A stretch of DNA of 64,000 bases from Bacteroides sp. OF04-15BH (GCF_003477995.1 NZ_QUEM01000020.1:6806-70805); one strand, 5' to 3'. Shown: positions 17,677-27,027, numbered from the stretch's first letter. Program-made: numbers and translations. The notes: a model not told the origin generated them from the letters alone.

Positions 17677-19635
17677 ATGAAGAAACTGTTTTCTACTTTA
17701 TTGTTATCGGCTTTGGCATGGCAGTTGCAGGCTGCTCCGGCCGAAAAATGTAAAAAGATTGTTACTTTACTTAATGGCGAGACTGTTGAAGTTTCTTTCT
17801 GGGGCGACGAATATGGATGCTTTTATATGGATCAGGACGGACGTATGCTGGAACCGGTAGGCTCCGGTGAGCGCTTCCGTTATGCTTCGTATGACCTGAA
17901 TGCGGCTGTGCAGCGGGTGAGCCGTCTTCGGAGTGCGGCAGCTCCGCGTATCGGAGCCAATCTGAATCCGAAGGGAACCTATAAGGTACCGGTCGTTCTG
18001 GTTCAGTTTAAGGATAAGGCCTTCAGTGTGGCCGAAGGCGGAGAAGCAGTAAATACTTTCTACGACAAATACTGTAACGGAACAAAAGACGGAAACTATT
18101 ATACCGGAGCCGGCAGTTTTGGAGCCGTGCGCGATTATTTTGCAGCGCAGAGTGACAGTACTCTGTTCTGGGATTTCGACATCATCGGTCCGGTAACCTT
18201 GGATAAGGAAGCCGCTTATTATGGTCAGGATCAGGACGGTAAGATTGATGTGAATATCGGCGATTTTTATACCGAGGCACTGACTAAGGCACTGAGCCTT
18301 CGCAGTGACTGGTCGGTGTATGACAGCAATGCCGACGGAATGGTTGATATGGTCTTTTTCCTTTATGCCGGTCTGGGACAGGCAAACGGAGGCAGTGCCT
18401 CTACCATCTGGCCTAAGGAAACCAATGGCGGAATGACGGTGGGCGACCTGTCTTTTGCGGTGTCGGCCTGCTGCAATGAGTTGCGCCCGATTAAGGATAA
18501 TGGAGTCATTGTCGGAGGAAAGGCCGACGGTATCGGTATTATGTGCCACGAAATGTCGCATGTGCTGGGACTGCCTGATTTTTACAATGCGGAGCACAAC
18601 TCCTTCGGTATGGACTACTGGTCGGTGATGGACTACGGTTACTTTACCAACAATGGCTATAATCCCGGCAGTTACAACGGTTATGAGCGCGACTTTATGG
18701 GATGGCGCAGTCTGGTGGAATTGAAAGAACCGCAGACGGTGCGCATGAAATCTCTGGAAGAAGGAGGCGTTGCCTATAAGATTGTCAATGACCAAAATCC
18801 GGATGAATATTACGTGCTGCACAATATGCAACCCAAAGGTTGGGATGTCAAGCTTTCCACTTTGGGACATGGTATGCTCGTGACGCATGTAGACTACGAT
18901 ACAGAAGTGTGGAACATGAACCTGGTCAATGAAGACATGTATCATCAGCGAATGACCATTGTTCCGGCCAACAATAAGCTGATCGGAAACTTTAATGCGG
19001 GCTCGGCTGCTGAGTTGCTGGATGCTTTGGCTGGCCATCCTTATCCGGGAAAGACCGGCAATACGGAACTGACGGATGCCAGTGTGCCGGCTGCAGAGGT
19101 GTATCGCGGAGAGTTCATGGGTAAGCCGATCAAGCAGGTGGAGGAACACGACGGGGTGGTAACCTTTAAGTTTATGCCGCTCGGAGTGCTGGCCACTCCC
19201 GTGCTGGATGAGGCTGTAGAGAAGAACATCCCTTACGGTTTGCAAATCAGCTGGCCTGCTGTGGAGCATGCCGAGGCTTATCGGATAGAATACAAGCGGG
19301 TGGATGATCTGAATGATGAAAATATCCAGTGCGTGGACTCTGTGAAAAGCAATTCGGTAGCCTTGTCCGGACTGTCCGATGGCGTGGACTATTGCTATCG
19401 GGTGATGGCTTTGGCCGACAAATATGAGAATTCTGCCTTTGCAGCGTGGAAGACTGCCGGCGTAACCGTGAATTCCATTAACGACATACCGGCTGACGAC
19501 ACTGTGGTAGAGGTTTATAACTTGCAGGGCATCAGATTACTGGAATCATCTTTGGCCGAGGCACGGAAAAACCTGAGAGAGGGATTGTATGTGGTGAAGT
19601 CGAAGAACTTTAACGGAAAACTATATCTGAAATAA
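17677..19635 (+). CDS. secreted M6-family metalloprotease with sorting-signal-like C-terminus
   Basis: 652 aa with a signal peptide (LLLSALAWQLQAAPA). The zinc site HEMSH is at residues 291-295, inside GIMCHEMSHVLGLPDFYNAE; the downstream SVMDYG is the Met-turn. This is the immune-inhibitor-A-like M6 peptidase domain, residues about 100-420. A fibronectin-III-like segment follows (about 505-605, LQISWPAVEHAEAYRIEYKRV). The last 45 residues (VEVYNLQGIRLLE ... LREGLYVVKSKNFNGKLYLK) look like a type-A sorting domain of the type IX secretion system, or a degenerate relative. A paralogue follows 15 bp later. Substrate unknown. Confidence 0.87.
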   Translation: MKKLFSTLLLSALAWQLQAAPAEKCKKIVTLLNGETVEVSFWGDEYGCFYMDQDGRMLEPVGSGERFRYASYDLNAAVQRVSRLRSAAAPRIGANLNPKGTYKVPVVLVQFKDKAFSVAEGGEAVNTFYDKYCNGTKDGNYYTGAGSFGAVRDYFAAQSDSTLFWDFDIIGPVTLDKEAAYYGQDQDGKIDVNIGDFYTEALTKALSLRSDWSVYDSNADGMVDMVFFLYAGLGQANGGSASTIWPKETNGGMTVGDLSFAVSACCNELRPIKDNGVIVGGKADGIGIMCHEMSHVLGLPDFYNAEHNSFGMDYWSVMDYGYFTNNGYNPGSYNGYERDFMGWRSLVELKEPQTVRMKSLEEGGVAYKIVNDQNPDEYYVLHNMQPKGWDVKLSTLGHGMLVTHVDYDTEVWNMNLVNEDMYHQRMTIVPANNKLIGNFNAGSAAELLDALAGHPYPGKTGNTELTDASVPAAEVYRGEFMGKPIKQVEEHDGVVTFKFMPLGVLATPVLDEAVEKNIPYGLQISWPAVEHAEAYRIEYKRVDDLNDENIQCVDSVKSNSVALSGLSDGVDYCYRVMALADKYENSAFAAWKTAGVTVNSINDIPADDTVVEVYNLQGIRLLESSLAEARKNLREGLYVVKSKNFNGKLYLK

Positions 19636-19650
19636 TAAAACACAACGAAC

Positions 19651-21432
19651 ATGAACAAAAAATTAAGGGGTTTTACCTGTCTTTGTGCAGTTCTGGCCGC
19701 TCCTTTCCTGTATGCTGTTCCGGCACGTAAGGTCGTGAAGAGCGTTACACAGCCGGATGGCTCGGAACTGCAAATACGACTTTGCGGTGATGAATATCTG
19801 AGATACTACGAAACGCTGGATGGCGTTCCGGTAAAAGAGTCCGGCAATGGCTTTTATTATGCCACTCTGTCGTCCGACACGCTGGCGGTATATGCCGACA
19901 TGCTGGCTCATGATGCCGGAATGCGTACTCCCGAAGAGTCTCAAAAGGCCGACAGCCTGAAGCAAATATTCGAAGGGCTGGTCACTGAAATCCGTGAACA
20001 GCGCAAGTCCAGTCAGATCATCCGCAGGGCACCCACTCGGGTCACTTCCCGCGTTTTTGGAGGGCAGGAGCTGGGAGCGCCGATGGAAGGCAAGAAGAAA
20101 GGTCTGGTCATTCTGGTGAATTTCAAGGATGTGAAGATGCAGATCGAGAATCCGCATGAGACTTTCTATCGCTATATGAACGAGGAAGGATATCGCGAGA
20201 ACGGGCAGTATGGCAGTGTGCGCGACTATTTCCTGAGCCAGTCCTATGGCAAGTTTGACTTCTCTTTCGATGTGGTTGGTCCGGTAACGCTTCCGAATTC
20301 GATGAGTTATTACGGGGAGAATCGGAACGGCTACGACCTGCGTGCCGGCGAAATGGCGCTTGATGCCTGCAAACTGGCCAAGGACAGCGTGAATTTCAGC
20401 GATTATGACTGGGACGGTGATGGCGAAGCCGAGCAGATTTTTGTAGTTTATGCCGGATATGCCGAGAGTAACGGTGCTCCGGCCAATACCGTCTGGCCGC
20501 ATCAGTCTTATGTGCAGGAGCGCGACGGTTCCAATCTGGTCATTGATGGTACGGTAGTCGGTAAGTATGCTTGCAGCAGCGAGCTGACCGGAACGCGGGG
20601 AACCGTTCTTTCCGGTATCGGTACGATGTGCCATGAGTTTTCTCACTGCTTCGGACTCCCGGATTTCTACGATACCTATGGTACCAACTTCGGTATGGAT
20701 GTCTGGAGCCTGATGGACTACGGATGTTATAATAATAACGGAAATACTCCGATTGGCTATACGGCCTACGAACGTATGGTGTGCGGATGGCTCGACCCCG
20801 TGGTGCTGACCGAGGCAACTGCCGTCAGACAGATGCCGATCTTGTCCGACGAGCCGGTGGCTTATGCTCTGATGAACGATGCCAACGAAAGTGAGTACTA
20901 TCTTCTGGAAAACCGTCAGCAGAAAGGATGGGATACCTATATGCCCGGACACGGTATGATGGTGGTTCACGTGGATTACGATGCGCGCGTATGGGGCATG
21001 AATACCGTTAATACCAGAGCCAGCCGGCAGCGCATGAGCCTTATTCCGGCTGACAACAGTTTGAAGACCGGAAACTCCAGTTATGCCGGTGACCTGTTCC
21101 CCGGTACGTCGCAGGTAACGGAACTTACTGACACGAGTGTTCCCTGTGCTTTGCTGCATACTCCGAACAAGAGCGGATTGGGACTGATGTCAAAACCGAT
21201 CTATAATATAAAGGAAGAAAACGGACTGATCAGTTTTGATTTCCTGGAGAAGAACTCTACCTCCGTGCGTACGGCACTTCAGGAAGGAGCCGTGAAAGGA
21301 CCGTGGACCGTTTACCGGACAGATGGTACCAAGGTGGGCGTGGTTACGACCCGAGAAGAAGCCGATCAGCTTCCGTCAGGTGTTTATCTGCTTCGTAGCG
21401 GAAAGGAAGTCCGCAAGGTGCTGATTCATTAA
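19651..21432 (+). CDS. second secreted M6-family metalloprotease
   Basis: 593 aa, paralogous to the gene 15 bp upstream. The signal peptide ends near YAVPA. The zinc motif HEFSH is at residues 328-332 in GTMCHEFSHCFGLPDFYDTYG, with SLMDYGCYNNNGNTP as the Met-turn. Shared blocks include VRDYF.SQS, FDVVGPVTLP.S.SYYG and GHGM.V.HVDYDA.VWGMN. It lacks the fibronectin-like segment of its neighbour, but its end (WTVYRTDGTKVGVVT... GVYLLRSGKEVRKVLIH) resembles the same C-terminal module. The arrangement suggests tandem duplication and co-transcription. Confidence 0.87.
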   Translation: MNKKLRGFTCLCAVLAAPFLYAVPARKVVKSVTQPDGSELQIRLCGDEYLRYYETLDGVPVKESGNGFYYATLSSDTLAVYADMLAHDAGMRTPEESQKADSLKQIFEGLVTEIREQRKSSQIIRRAPTRVTSRVFGGQELGAPMEGKKKGLVILVNFKDVKMQIENPHETFYRYMNEEGYRENGQYGSVRDYFLSQSYGKFDFSFDVVGPVTLPNSMSYYGENRNGYDLRAGEMALDACKLAKDSVNFSDYDWDGDGEAEQIFVVYAGYAESNGAPANTVWPHQSYVQERDGSNLVIDGTVVGKYACSSELTGTRGTVLSGIGTMCHEFSHCFGLPDFYDTYGTNFGMDVWSLMDYGCYNNNGNTPIGYTAYERMVCGWLDPVVLTEATAVRQMPILSDEPVAYALMNDANESEYYLLENRQQKGWDTYMPGHGMMVVHVDYDARVWGMNTVNTRASRQRMSLIPADNSLKTGNSSYAGDLFPGTSQVTELTDTSVPCALLHTPNKSGLGLMSKPIYNIKEENGLISFDFLEKNSTSVRTALQEGAVKGPWTVYRTDGTKVGVVTTREEADQLPSGVYLLRSGKEVRKVLIH

Positions 21433-21485
21433 AGGAATTTAAATCAGGCTGTTTCCGTATGATTCGGAACAGCTGAATAAAAATC

Positions 21486-21539
21486 AACTCTGGGCATTCT
21501 GCTCTTTGCCGACGGTGCAAAGACAGAATGCCCAGAGTT
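21486..21539 (+). terminator. terminator after the M6 protease pair
   Basis: 16-bp stem AACTCTGGGCATTCTG (21486-21501) pairs with CAGAATGCCCAGAGTT (21524-21539), followed by TTATAT. It lies 54 bp past the second protease stop. Confidence 0.7.
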
Positions 21540-21560
21540 TTATATACATAGGTAGAAAAT

Positions 21561-21595
21561 AAAAAAACAGTGCGAAGCGAATCGCACTGTTTTTT
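21561..21595 (-). terminator. terminator of gdhA
   Basis: A stem of TGCGA/TCGCA extended by CAG/CTG and an A-run/T-run (21561-21575 with 21582-21595). On the minus strand it ends in a T-run, 19 bp past the gdhA stop. Confidence 0.75.
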
Positions 21596-21614
21596 ATATA
21601 TGAATGGAATGTGT

Positions 21615-22949
21615 TTAGAGAACACCCTGAGCCATCATAGCCTTGGCAACCTTCATGAAACCTGCCACGTTGGCACCCTTCACGTAGTTTACATATCCGT
21701 CTGGCTGAGTTCCGTACTTCACGCAAGCCTCGTGGATGCTCTTCATGATGCCGTGCAGACGAGCGTCTACCTCTTCGCGAGTCCAGCTCAACTTCAGAGA
21801 GTTCTGAGACATCTCCAGACCAGATACAGATACACCACCTGCATTTGAAGCCTTACCCGGAGCGTACAGCAACTTAGCTTCCTGGAATACGTGGATAGCT
21901 TCTGGAGTAGAAGGCATGTTGGCACCCTCAGATACAGCGATACAGCCGTTGGCAACCAACTTCTTGGCATCCTCGCCGTTGATTTCGTTCTGAGTTGCGC
22001 TAGGCAATGCGATATCGCACTTCACGCCCCAAGGACGCTCGCCCTCAACATACTGGCAACCGAACTTCTCGGCATATTCCTTGATACGTCCGTGACGTAC
22101 GTTCTTCAATTCGAAGATGAACTGCAACTTCTCGGTAGTGATACCGTCCGGATCGTAGATGTAACCGTTGCTGTCTGAGCAGGTAACCACCTTGGCACCC
22201 AGTTCGATAGCCTTCTCGATAGTGTACTGAGCTACGTTTCCTGAACCTGAAACGGCACAAACCTTGCCCTTCATGTCCAAGCCTTTGGTAGCCAGCATTT
22301 CCTGCAGGAAGTAGATGTTACCGTAACCGGTAGCCTCAGGACGGATCAGAGAACCGCCGAACTCCATAGCCTTACCGGTCAGAGTTCCGGTGAATTCCTT
22401 AGCCAGCTTCTTGTACATACCGAACAGGTAACCAACCTCACGGCCACCCACACCGATATCACCGGCAGGAACGTCTGTATCCGGACCGATATGACGCCAC
22501 AATTCAGTCATAAATGCCTGGCAGAATCTCATGATTTCGTTGTCAGATTTGCCAGCAGGGTTGAAGTCTGAACCACCTTTACCACCACCCATAGGAAGAG
22601 TTGTCAATGAGTTCTTGAAAGTCTGCTCGAAGGCCAGGAACTTCAAGATAGAAAGATTAACTGACGGGTGGAAGCGCAAACCGCCTTTGTAAGGGCCGAT
22701 GGCGTTGTTGTGCTGTACACGGTATCCCATGTTTGTCTGCACATTGCCGTTGTCATCCATCCAGGTTACACGGAAGCAATAGATTCTGTCTGGAATACAC
22801 AGGCGCTCGATCAAATTGTATTTCTCGAATTCCGGGTGCTTGTTGTATTCTTCTTCAATAGTACCCAAAACTTCTTCTACTGCCTGATGATACTCTGTTT
22901 CTCCAGGGAATCTTTTCTTCAGATCCTCTAACACTTTGCTTGCATTCAT
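21615..22949 (-). CDS. gdhA: NADP-type glutamate dehydrogenase
   Basis: 444 aa, the length of hexameric small glutamate dehydrogenases that interconvert 2-oxoglutarate plus ammonia and glutamate. The active-site Lys is in LPMGGGKGGSDFNPAGKSDNE, with GPDTDVPAGDIGVGGREVGYLFG, KVCAVSGSGNVAQYTIEKA (dinucleotide fold) and SEGANMPSTPEAI following. The start is set at 22949 (MNASKVLEDL); the frame is open further upstream, but that segment is not conserved and runs over the promoter. Specificity for NADP over NAD is inferred from overall type, not proven from residues. Confidence 0.95.
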   Translation of the reverse strand: MNASKVLEDLKKRFPGETEYHQAVEEVLGTIEEEYNKHPEFEKYNLIERLCIPDRIYCFRVTWMDDNGNVQTNMGYRVQHNNAIGPYKGGLRFHPSVNLSILKFLAFEQTFKNSLTTLPMGGGKGGSDFNPAGKSDNEIMRFCQAFMTELWRHIGPDTDVPAGDIGVGGREVGYLFGMYKKLAKEFTGTLTGKAMEFGGSLIRPEATGYGNIYFLQEMLATKGLDMKGKVCAVSGSGNVAQYTIEKAIELGAKVVTCSDSNGYIYDPDGITTEKLQFIFELKNVRHGRIKEYAEKFGCQYVEGERPWGVKCDIALPSATQNEINGEDAKKLVANGCIAVSEGANMPSTPEAIHVFQEAKLLYAPGKASNAGGVSVSGLEMSQNSLKLSWTREEVDARLHGIMKSIHEACVKYGTQPDGYVNYVKGANVAGFMKVAKAMMAQGVL

Positions 22950-22984
22950 TTGACTTAAATTTTTGATGATTAATTTTTCGAGTT

Positions 22985-23015
22985 CAAAAGTACGAAAAAG
23001 GGAGTAAAACACAAA
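22985..23015 (-). promoter_or_regulatory. gdhA promoter (TTTG-N19-TACTTTTG)
   Basis: On the minus strand TTTG (23012-23015), a 19-bp gap and TACTTTTG (22985-22992) give a near-ideal Bacteroidetes promoter 35 bp upstream of the gdhA ATG. Confidence 0.75.
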
Positions 23016-23460
23016 AAAAAGTAGCTAAAAGTTTTTAGATATTCGGCTTTAATGTGTTTTTAATACTAAAATGCCCTTCTGGCTTTATAATTGTTTTGTA
23101 AAAAGGGTGTGTTTTGCGTCTGATTGTAAGTTTGTCATTTTATTCTTTTTTTTTAGCCTTTTCTCTATCTTTGAATAAATAAAGCCGTAATCTCTTACTT
23201 TTTTACGGAAATGTGTGATTTTTTGTGTCTGAAAAGATGTGTTTTGCCGATGAGGCTTTCGTCAGGGCCTTTCGCAGGAATGCATGGGTATGGAAAATTT
23301 CAGCTTTTGAGATTTCCGGAGCTTACATTTTGTCACGATGGCTTGTTTTTATGATCGGGTCGATAATCGATTATCGTCAGGATGTTAATGGACTGTCATC
23401 GGGATGATTCTGGAAAAAGGGGCTGGGGGAGCGGGAACCCTGTTGCGGGCAGGAGAAAAA
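23016..23460. other. intergenic region without recognisable gene
   Basis: About 445 bp between the gdhA promoter and the TPR-gene terminator. I see only an isolated TATCTTTG (23166-23173, plus strand) with no good -33 partner, and a 60-codon frame with no convincing features. Confidence 0.6.
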
Positions 23461-23494
23461 AATAAGGAGGAAACTTAATGGCTTCCTCCTTATT
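23461..23494 (-). terminator. terminator of the TPR protein gene
   Basis: AATAAGGAGGA (23461-23471) pairs with TCCTCCTTATT (23484-23494). On the minus strand the hairpin is followed by a T-run, 25 bp past the stop. Confidence 0.7.
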
Positions 23495-23519
23495 ATATAG
23501 AATGTGGAAAATCTTGCGA

Positions 23520-24908
23520 TTACTGTCCGGCTTTCCAGAAGTCTTCCTCTTTCTGGCGTTTTGCCTTCTCTGCCTGATAAGCGGCATTTGCTTTCTCGTA
23601 CTCGGCGTTCTTGCGCTGTACGTCGATGATGCTTGCTTTCAGACGGTTTGCAGTACCGGAGATACTGATGTCGGCTTCAGCAGCCTTGGTGCAGTAGTTG
23701 GCAGCCTCGGTGAACTTCTTCTGCTTGGCCAGAATCTGAGCGCGCAGCAGATAAGTCTTTCCGGTAACAGCGCTGTTATAGCTGACAGCCTTGTCCAGAT
23801 AGCTGAATGCGCCGTTTACGTCATTAGCTTTTGAGAGAGCGCTGGCAATCTTCAAGGCGATGTTTGCCTTGGTGGTTTCTGTCTGGCACAACTCCAGAGC
23901 CTTGTCGTAGTACTGTACAGACTCGGCGCTCTTGCCAGCCTTGTTCAGCTTCTGAGCCATACCGATGGCAGACTCGTAACTTGGCTCGATGTTGTAGGCA
24001 TACTCGGCAGCCTTGTAGTAAACGTCGGTATCATCACAGTCGTTAGAAGCCAACAGAACCAGTGCTGATTTCAGATAAGCCAGATTGCTCTTGTTCTCTT
24101 CAACCTTAGGAGTGAAGATGGCGATAATCTGATCTCTGTCGGCAGCCTTTGACTGGGCAAAGATGGTTTCAATACGGTTCAGTGTCGGGTCGTACTGAGC
24201 TACGATCTTCTGTGCGGCCTGCTGGTCCTGAGCCTGGTTGGCCAGTTCGAGCATCTTCTCGCAAACTTCTTTTGACTCCAGGTAGTCCTGCAGGAACTGT
24301 GCGCGGAAGCCCTGATTGTCGGCAACATATTTCTGATAAGAAATGTCGAAGAACTTATCCAATACGAAGCCCGGAATTTCCTTGGCACCCTCAGCCTTGA
24401 TCATGTCGATTCCTTCACGGAACATGCTGTATGCCTTGTCAACGCTGAAATCGTCAGCCACACCCTGTCCGTAGTAAGCATAGTCGAAAGCCTTGCGGGC
24501 TACTACATCACCCTTGGTGGCCTGAGCGTTTTCACTGGTGAATGAGTTCAGACCGTCGAGGTTCTTCAAACGGGTGTCGTACAAATCCATCAGTTCATTG
24601 AAATAGACCTTCTTCTGGGCTACGTCTGTTGTGTTGATGATCAGATTTCCCAAGATGGCAGCACCGTAGGCATAGACACCTACCTGAGCAAATGGGGCTT
24701 TGGTTAAAACTTGTTTCCAAGGTTCGTACGCCGATGCCCAGTCCTTGGCTTTGTAGTAGTCGCGGTATAAAACGAGGTTGTTCAATACTTCAATGCTGTC
24801 CTCTCCGTGTCCGATACGATCATACACTGAAGTACCTTCGTATTGGGCTAAAGCCGGTGTTGCAGCAGCTGCCAAGGCAAACGTGATGGCAAATTTCTGT
24901 AATCTCAT
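23520..24908 (-). CDS. exported tetratricopeptide-repeat protein
   Basis: 462 aa with a signal peptide (ITFALAAAATPALAQ). The mature part is alpha-helical with TPR-like repeats, clearest at residues about 285-420 (YYKAAEYAYNIEPSYESAIGMAQ, YYDKALELCQ, FSYLDKAVSYN, AANYCTKAAEAD). The C-terminus is a charged Ala/Lys/Glu-rich helix ending KRQKEEDFWKAGQ. TPR domains mediate protein binding; partner and function are unknown. It is monocistronic, with a TATCTTTG element (24982-24989, minus strand) upstream and a terminator downstream. Confidence 0.82.
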   Translation of the reverse strand: MRLQKFAITFALAAAATPALAQYEGTSVYDRIGHGEDSIEVLNNLVLYRDYYKAKDWASAYEPWKQVLTKAPFAQVGVYAYGAAILGNLIINTTDVAQKKVYFNELMDLYDTRLKNLDGLNSFTSENAQATKGDVVARKAFDYAYYGQGVADDFSVDKAYSMFREGIDMIKAEGAKEIPGFVLDKFFDISYQKYVADNQGFRAQFLQDYLESKEVCEKMLELANQAQDQQAAQKIVAQYDPTLNRIETIFAQSKAADRDQIIAIFTPKVEENKSNLAYLKSALVLLASNDCDDTDVYYKAAEYAYNIEPSYESAIGMAQKLNKAGKSAESVQYYDKALELCQTETTKANIALKIASALSKANDVNGAFSYLDKAVSYNSAVTGKTYLLRAQILAKQKKFTEAANYCTKAAEADISISGTANRLKASIIDVQRKNAEYEKANAAYQAEKAKRQKEEDFWKAGQ

Positions 24909-25159
24909 GCTGATTATATTTTAAATGATAATTCTAAACTACTATTTTTGCTTTTAAATATACAAGCTCTGAAAACACGGACAAAGATACAAAAAAACTG
25001 ACTTCGTTATATCATAATAAGAAAGAAAAATAGAAAATTATGATATTTGTAATGGTTTTGTTATTTGTCATGGAACTTTGCCGCCAGAATATTTTTTTGT
25101 TAATTCTTGGCGGACTTCTGTTTTTTTTGCAATTTTGTACGACATTAATATTAATCAAT

Positions 25160-26353
25160 ATGTTGAATCTTGATAATTTTTACAAAGCAAGATACGTGCT
25201 GAGTCATATCATCCGACGCACGGACCTGATTCACGCTCCAAACATTAACGTGGAGAGTGACATTTATCTGAAACCGGAAAATCTTCAGACCACCGGTTCT
25301 TTCAAATTGAGAGGAGCATGTTATAAAATCTCGCAGTTGAGTGATGAAGAGAAAATGCGGGGTGTCATTGCCTGTTCGGCAGGAAATCATGCCCAGGGCG
25401 TGGCTTTGGGTGCTTCGGCTCATGGCATCAAGTCTCTGATCTGTCTGCCCGAGGGTGCTCCGATGAGTAAGGTTGAGGCAACCCGCCATTATGGAGCGGA
25501 GATCCGTCTGGTGCCCGGTGTTTATGATGATGCTTTTCAGGAGGCAATCCGATTACGCGACGAGCATGGCTATACATTCATCCATCCGTTCGACGATGAG
25601 CATGTCATTGCCGGTCAGGGTACCATCGGTCTGGAACTGCTGGACCAGCTGCCCGATCTGGATGCGGTGATTGTACCGATTGGCGGTGGCGGACTGATCA
25701 GTGGAATTGCCTTTGCCATCAAGTCGTTGAACCCGAGAATCAAGGTATATGGTGTTCAGGCTCAGGGTGCTCCGAGCATGCTGCACAGTCTGGAACAGCA
25801 GTGCCGCACGACACTGAGTGCCGTGTCGACGATTGCCGACGGTATTGCCGTGAAAGAACCCGGACACATTACCTACGATACCTGCTGCAAGTATGTGGAT
25901 GAAATCGTTACGGTGACCGAAGATGAAATCTGTGCTGCTATTTTGGCACTGCTGGAACAGCAGAAACTGATTGCCGAGGGAGCCGGTGCCGTGAGTGTGG
26001 CTGCTGCCATGTTCAATAAGGTACCGATCAAGGGCAAGAAGACGGTGTGCATCGTCAGCGGAGGAAATATTGATGTCACCATTCTGAGTCGTGTGATCAG
26101 CCGCGGTATGGCCAAGAGCGGCCGCGTGTTCACTTTCAGCGTGGAGCTGGAGGACAAGCCCGGACAGATGGTGGAGGTCAGCAAGGTGGTGGCCCAGCTC
26201 GGTGGCAATGTGATTCGCGTGCAGCATGAGCGTAATGATGACAGTCAGCAGGTGAACTCCTGTGAATTGCGCATGACCGTGGAGACACGTAATGAAGAGC
26301 ATATTGAGAGCATTCGTCAGGCATTATTGAAGGAAGGTTTTAATTTAGTATAA
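25160..26353 (+). CDS. ilvA: threonine dehydratase with C-terminal ACT domain
   Basis: 397 aa. It deaminates threonine to 2-oxobutanoate using PLP. The PLP Lys is in LQTTGSFKLRGACYKI near residue 50; SAGNHAQGVALGA, IVPIGGGGLISGIAFAIK (phosphate loop) and CIVSGGNIDV follow. Residues about 325-397 form an ACT-type regulatory domain (FTFSVELEDKPGQMVEVSKVVAQLGGNVI). The short ACT form is typical of the TdcB-like or CTS-type enzymes, whereas enterobacterial biosynthetic IlvA has a longer tail, so feedback behaviour cannot be deduced. The start is set at 25160 since the upstream extension is hydrophobic and unlike the family. ridA follows after 9 bp. Confidence 0.93.
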   Translation: MLNLDNFYKARYVLSHIIRRTDLIHAPNINVESDIYLKPENLQTTGSFKLRGACYKISQLSDEEKMRGVIACSAGNHAQGVALGASAHGIKSLICLPEGAPMSKVEATRHYGAEIRLVPGVYDDAFQEAIRLRDEHGYTFIHPFDDEHVIAGQGTIGLELLDQLPDLDAVIVPIGGGGLISGIAFAIKSLNPRIKVYGVQAQGAPSMLHSLEQQCRTTLSAVSTIADGIAVKEPGHITYDTCCKYVDEIVTVTEDEICAAILALLEQQKLIAEGAGAVSVAAAMFNKVPIKGKKTVCIVSGGNIDVTILSRVISRGMAKSGRVFTFSVELEDKPGQMVEVSKVVAQLGGNVIRVQHERNDDSQQVNSCELRMTVETRNEEHIESIRQALLKEGFNLV

Positions 26354-26362
26354 CAAATCATT

Positions 26363-26743
26363 ATGGAAAAGAAAGTATTACACACAGACAAGGCACCGGC
26401 TGCTATCGGTCCATACAGCCAGGCTATTGAGGTTAACGGTTTTGTTTTTGCATCTGGTCAGATTCCTATCAATCCGGCAACCGGAGAGGTTGTTGAAGGC
26501 GGCATCCAGGAGCAGACCCGTCAGGCGCTGACAAACGCTTCAGAAGTGATGAAGGCTGCCGGACTGGATTTGAGCCACGTAGTGAAGACTACCGTATTCA
26601 TGGCCGATATGAACGACTTTGCAGCGATGAACGAGGTATATGCCACTTTCTTCAGCGCACCGTTCCCGGCTCGTTCGGCTGTGGCTGTCAAGACTTTGCC
26701 AAAGGGTGTACTGGTAGAGGTTGAGTGCATTGCCGTGAAGTAA
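26363..26743 (+). CDS. ridA: RidA-family enamine/imine deaminase
   Basis: 126 aa, the usual RidA length. Conserved stretches are APAAIGPYSQAIEVNGFVFASGQIPINP, the Arg substrate ligand in PFPARSAVAVKTLPKGVLVEVECIA, and the terminal Glu. RidA hydrolyses the reactive 2-aminoacrylate and 2-aminocrotonate intermediates released by PLP dehydratases such as IlvA. Its location 9 bp behind ilvA fits that partnership directly. A strong bidirectional terminator follows. Confidence 0.96.
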   Translation: MEKKVLHTDKAPAAIGPYSQAIEVNGFVFASGQIPINPATGEVVEGGIQEQTRQALTNASEVMKAAGLDLSHVVKTTVFMADMNDFAAMNEVYATFFSAPFPARSAVAVKTLPKGVLVEVECIAVK

Positions 26744-26770
26744 GCCTTGTCCCTTGTGGGATAAAAAAGA

Positions 26771-26817
26771 AAAGAAATCGGGAGAACAACCACGAACGGT
26801 GTTCTCCCGATTTCTTT
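26771..26817. terminator. bidirectional terminator between ridA and the convergent small gene
   Basis: Perfect 17-bp stem AAAGAAATCGGGAGAAC (26771-26787) with GTTCTCCCGATTTCTTT (26801-26817), A/T-rich on both sides. It overlaps the stop codon region of the convergent 67-aa gene. Confidence 0.85.
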
Positions 26818-27020
26818 TATATCTCATCATTATAGTTCTTGTAGTGCGTGATTTGCGGTTCGGCCATCGTGCGTTCATAGGTGGAACACAGTCTTTTGGC
26901 CTCTGCGACAAAGCGCTCGTTTGTCAAGGAACACTGGCAGATGATGGGATTTTTCATCCATTGCATGAACTTGCCGTGTTTGCAGTGAATGCATTGTACC
27001 ATTGTAGGATTAGCTGCCAT
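26817..27020 (-). CDS. small Cys-rich protein of unknown function
   Basis: 67 aa with five Cys. CIHCKHGKF near residue 10 and CQCSLTNERFVAEAKRLC after it could form a small zinc or redox site, but I do not recognise the family. There is no signal peptide, so it is probably cytoplasmic. The gene ends at the ridA terminator and begins only 7 bp after the stop of the lipoprotein gene upstream, which suggests co-transcription. The Cys pattern and tight spacing support a real gene. Confidence 0.62.
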   Translation of the reverse strand: MAANPTMVQCIHCKHGKFMQWMKNPIICQCSLTNERFVAEAKRLCSTYERTMAEPQITHYKNYNDEI

Positions 27021-27027
27021 ATTGCTT

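Noticed and set aside
17767..19269. 500-codon open frame on the minus strand
   Set aside because: Fully antisense to the first M6 protease, whose zinc motif, signal peptide and paralogue are clear; the minus frame has no recognisable domain.
19663..21159. 498-codon open frame on the minus strand
   Set aside because: Antisense shadow of the second M6 protease, arising from similar codon bias.
23225..23407. 60-codon plus-strand frame in the gdhA-TPR gap
   Set aside because: No domain, signal or conserved composition; the TATCTTTG upstream lacks a spaced -33 element.
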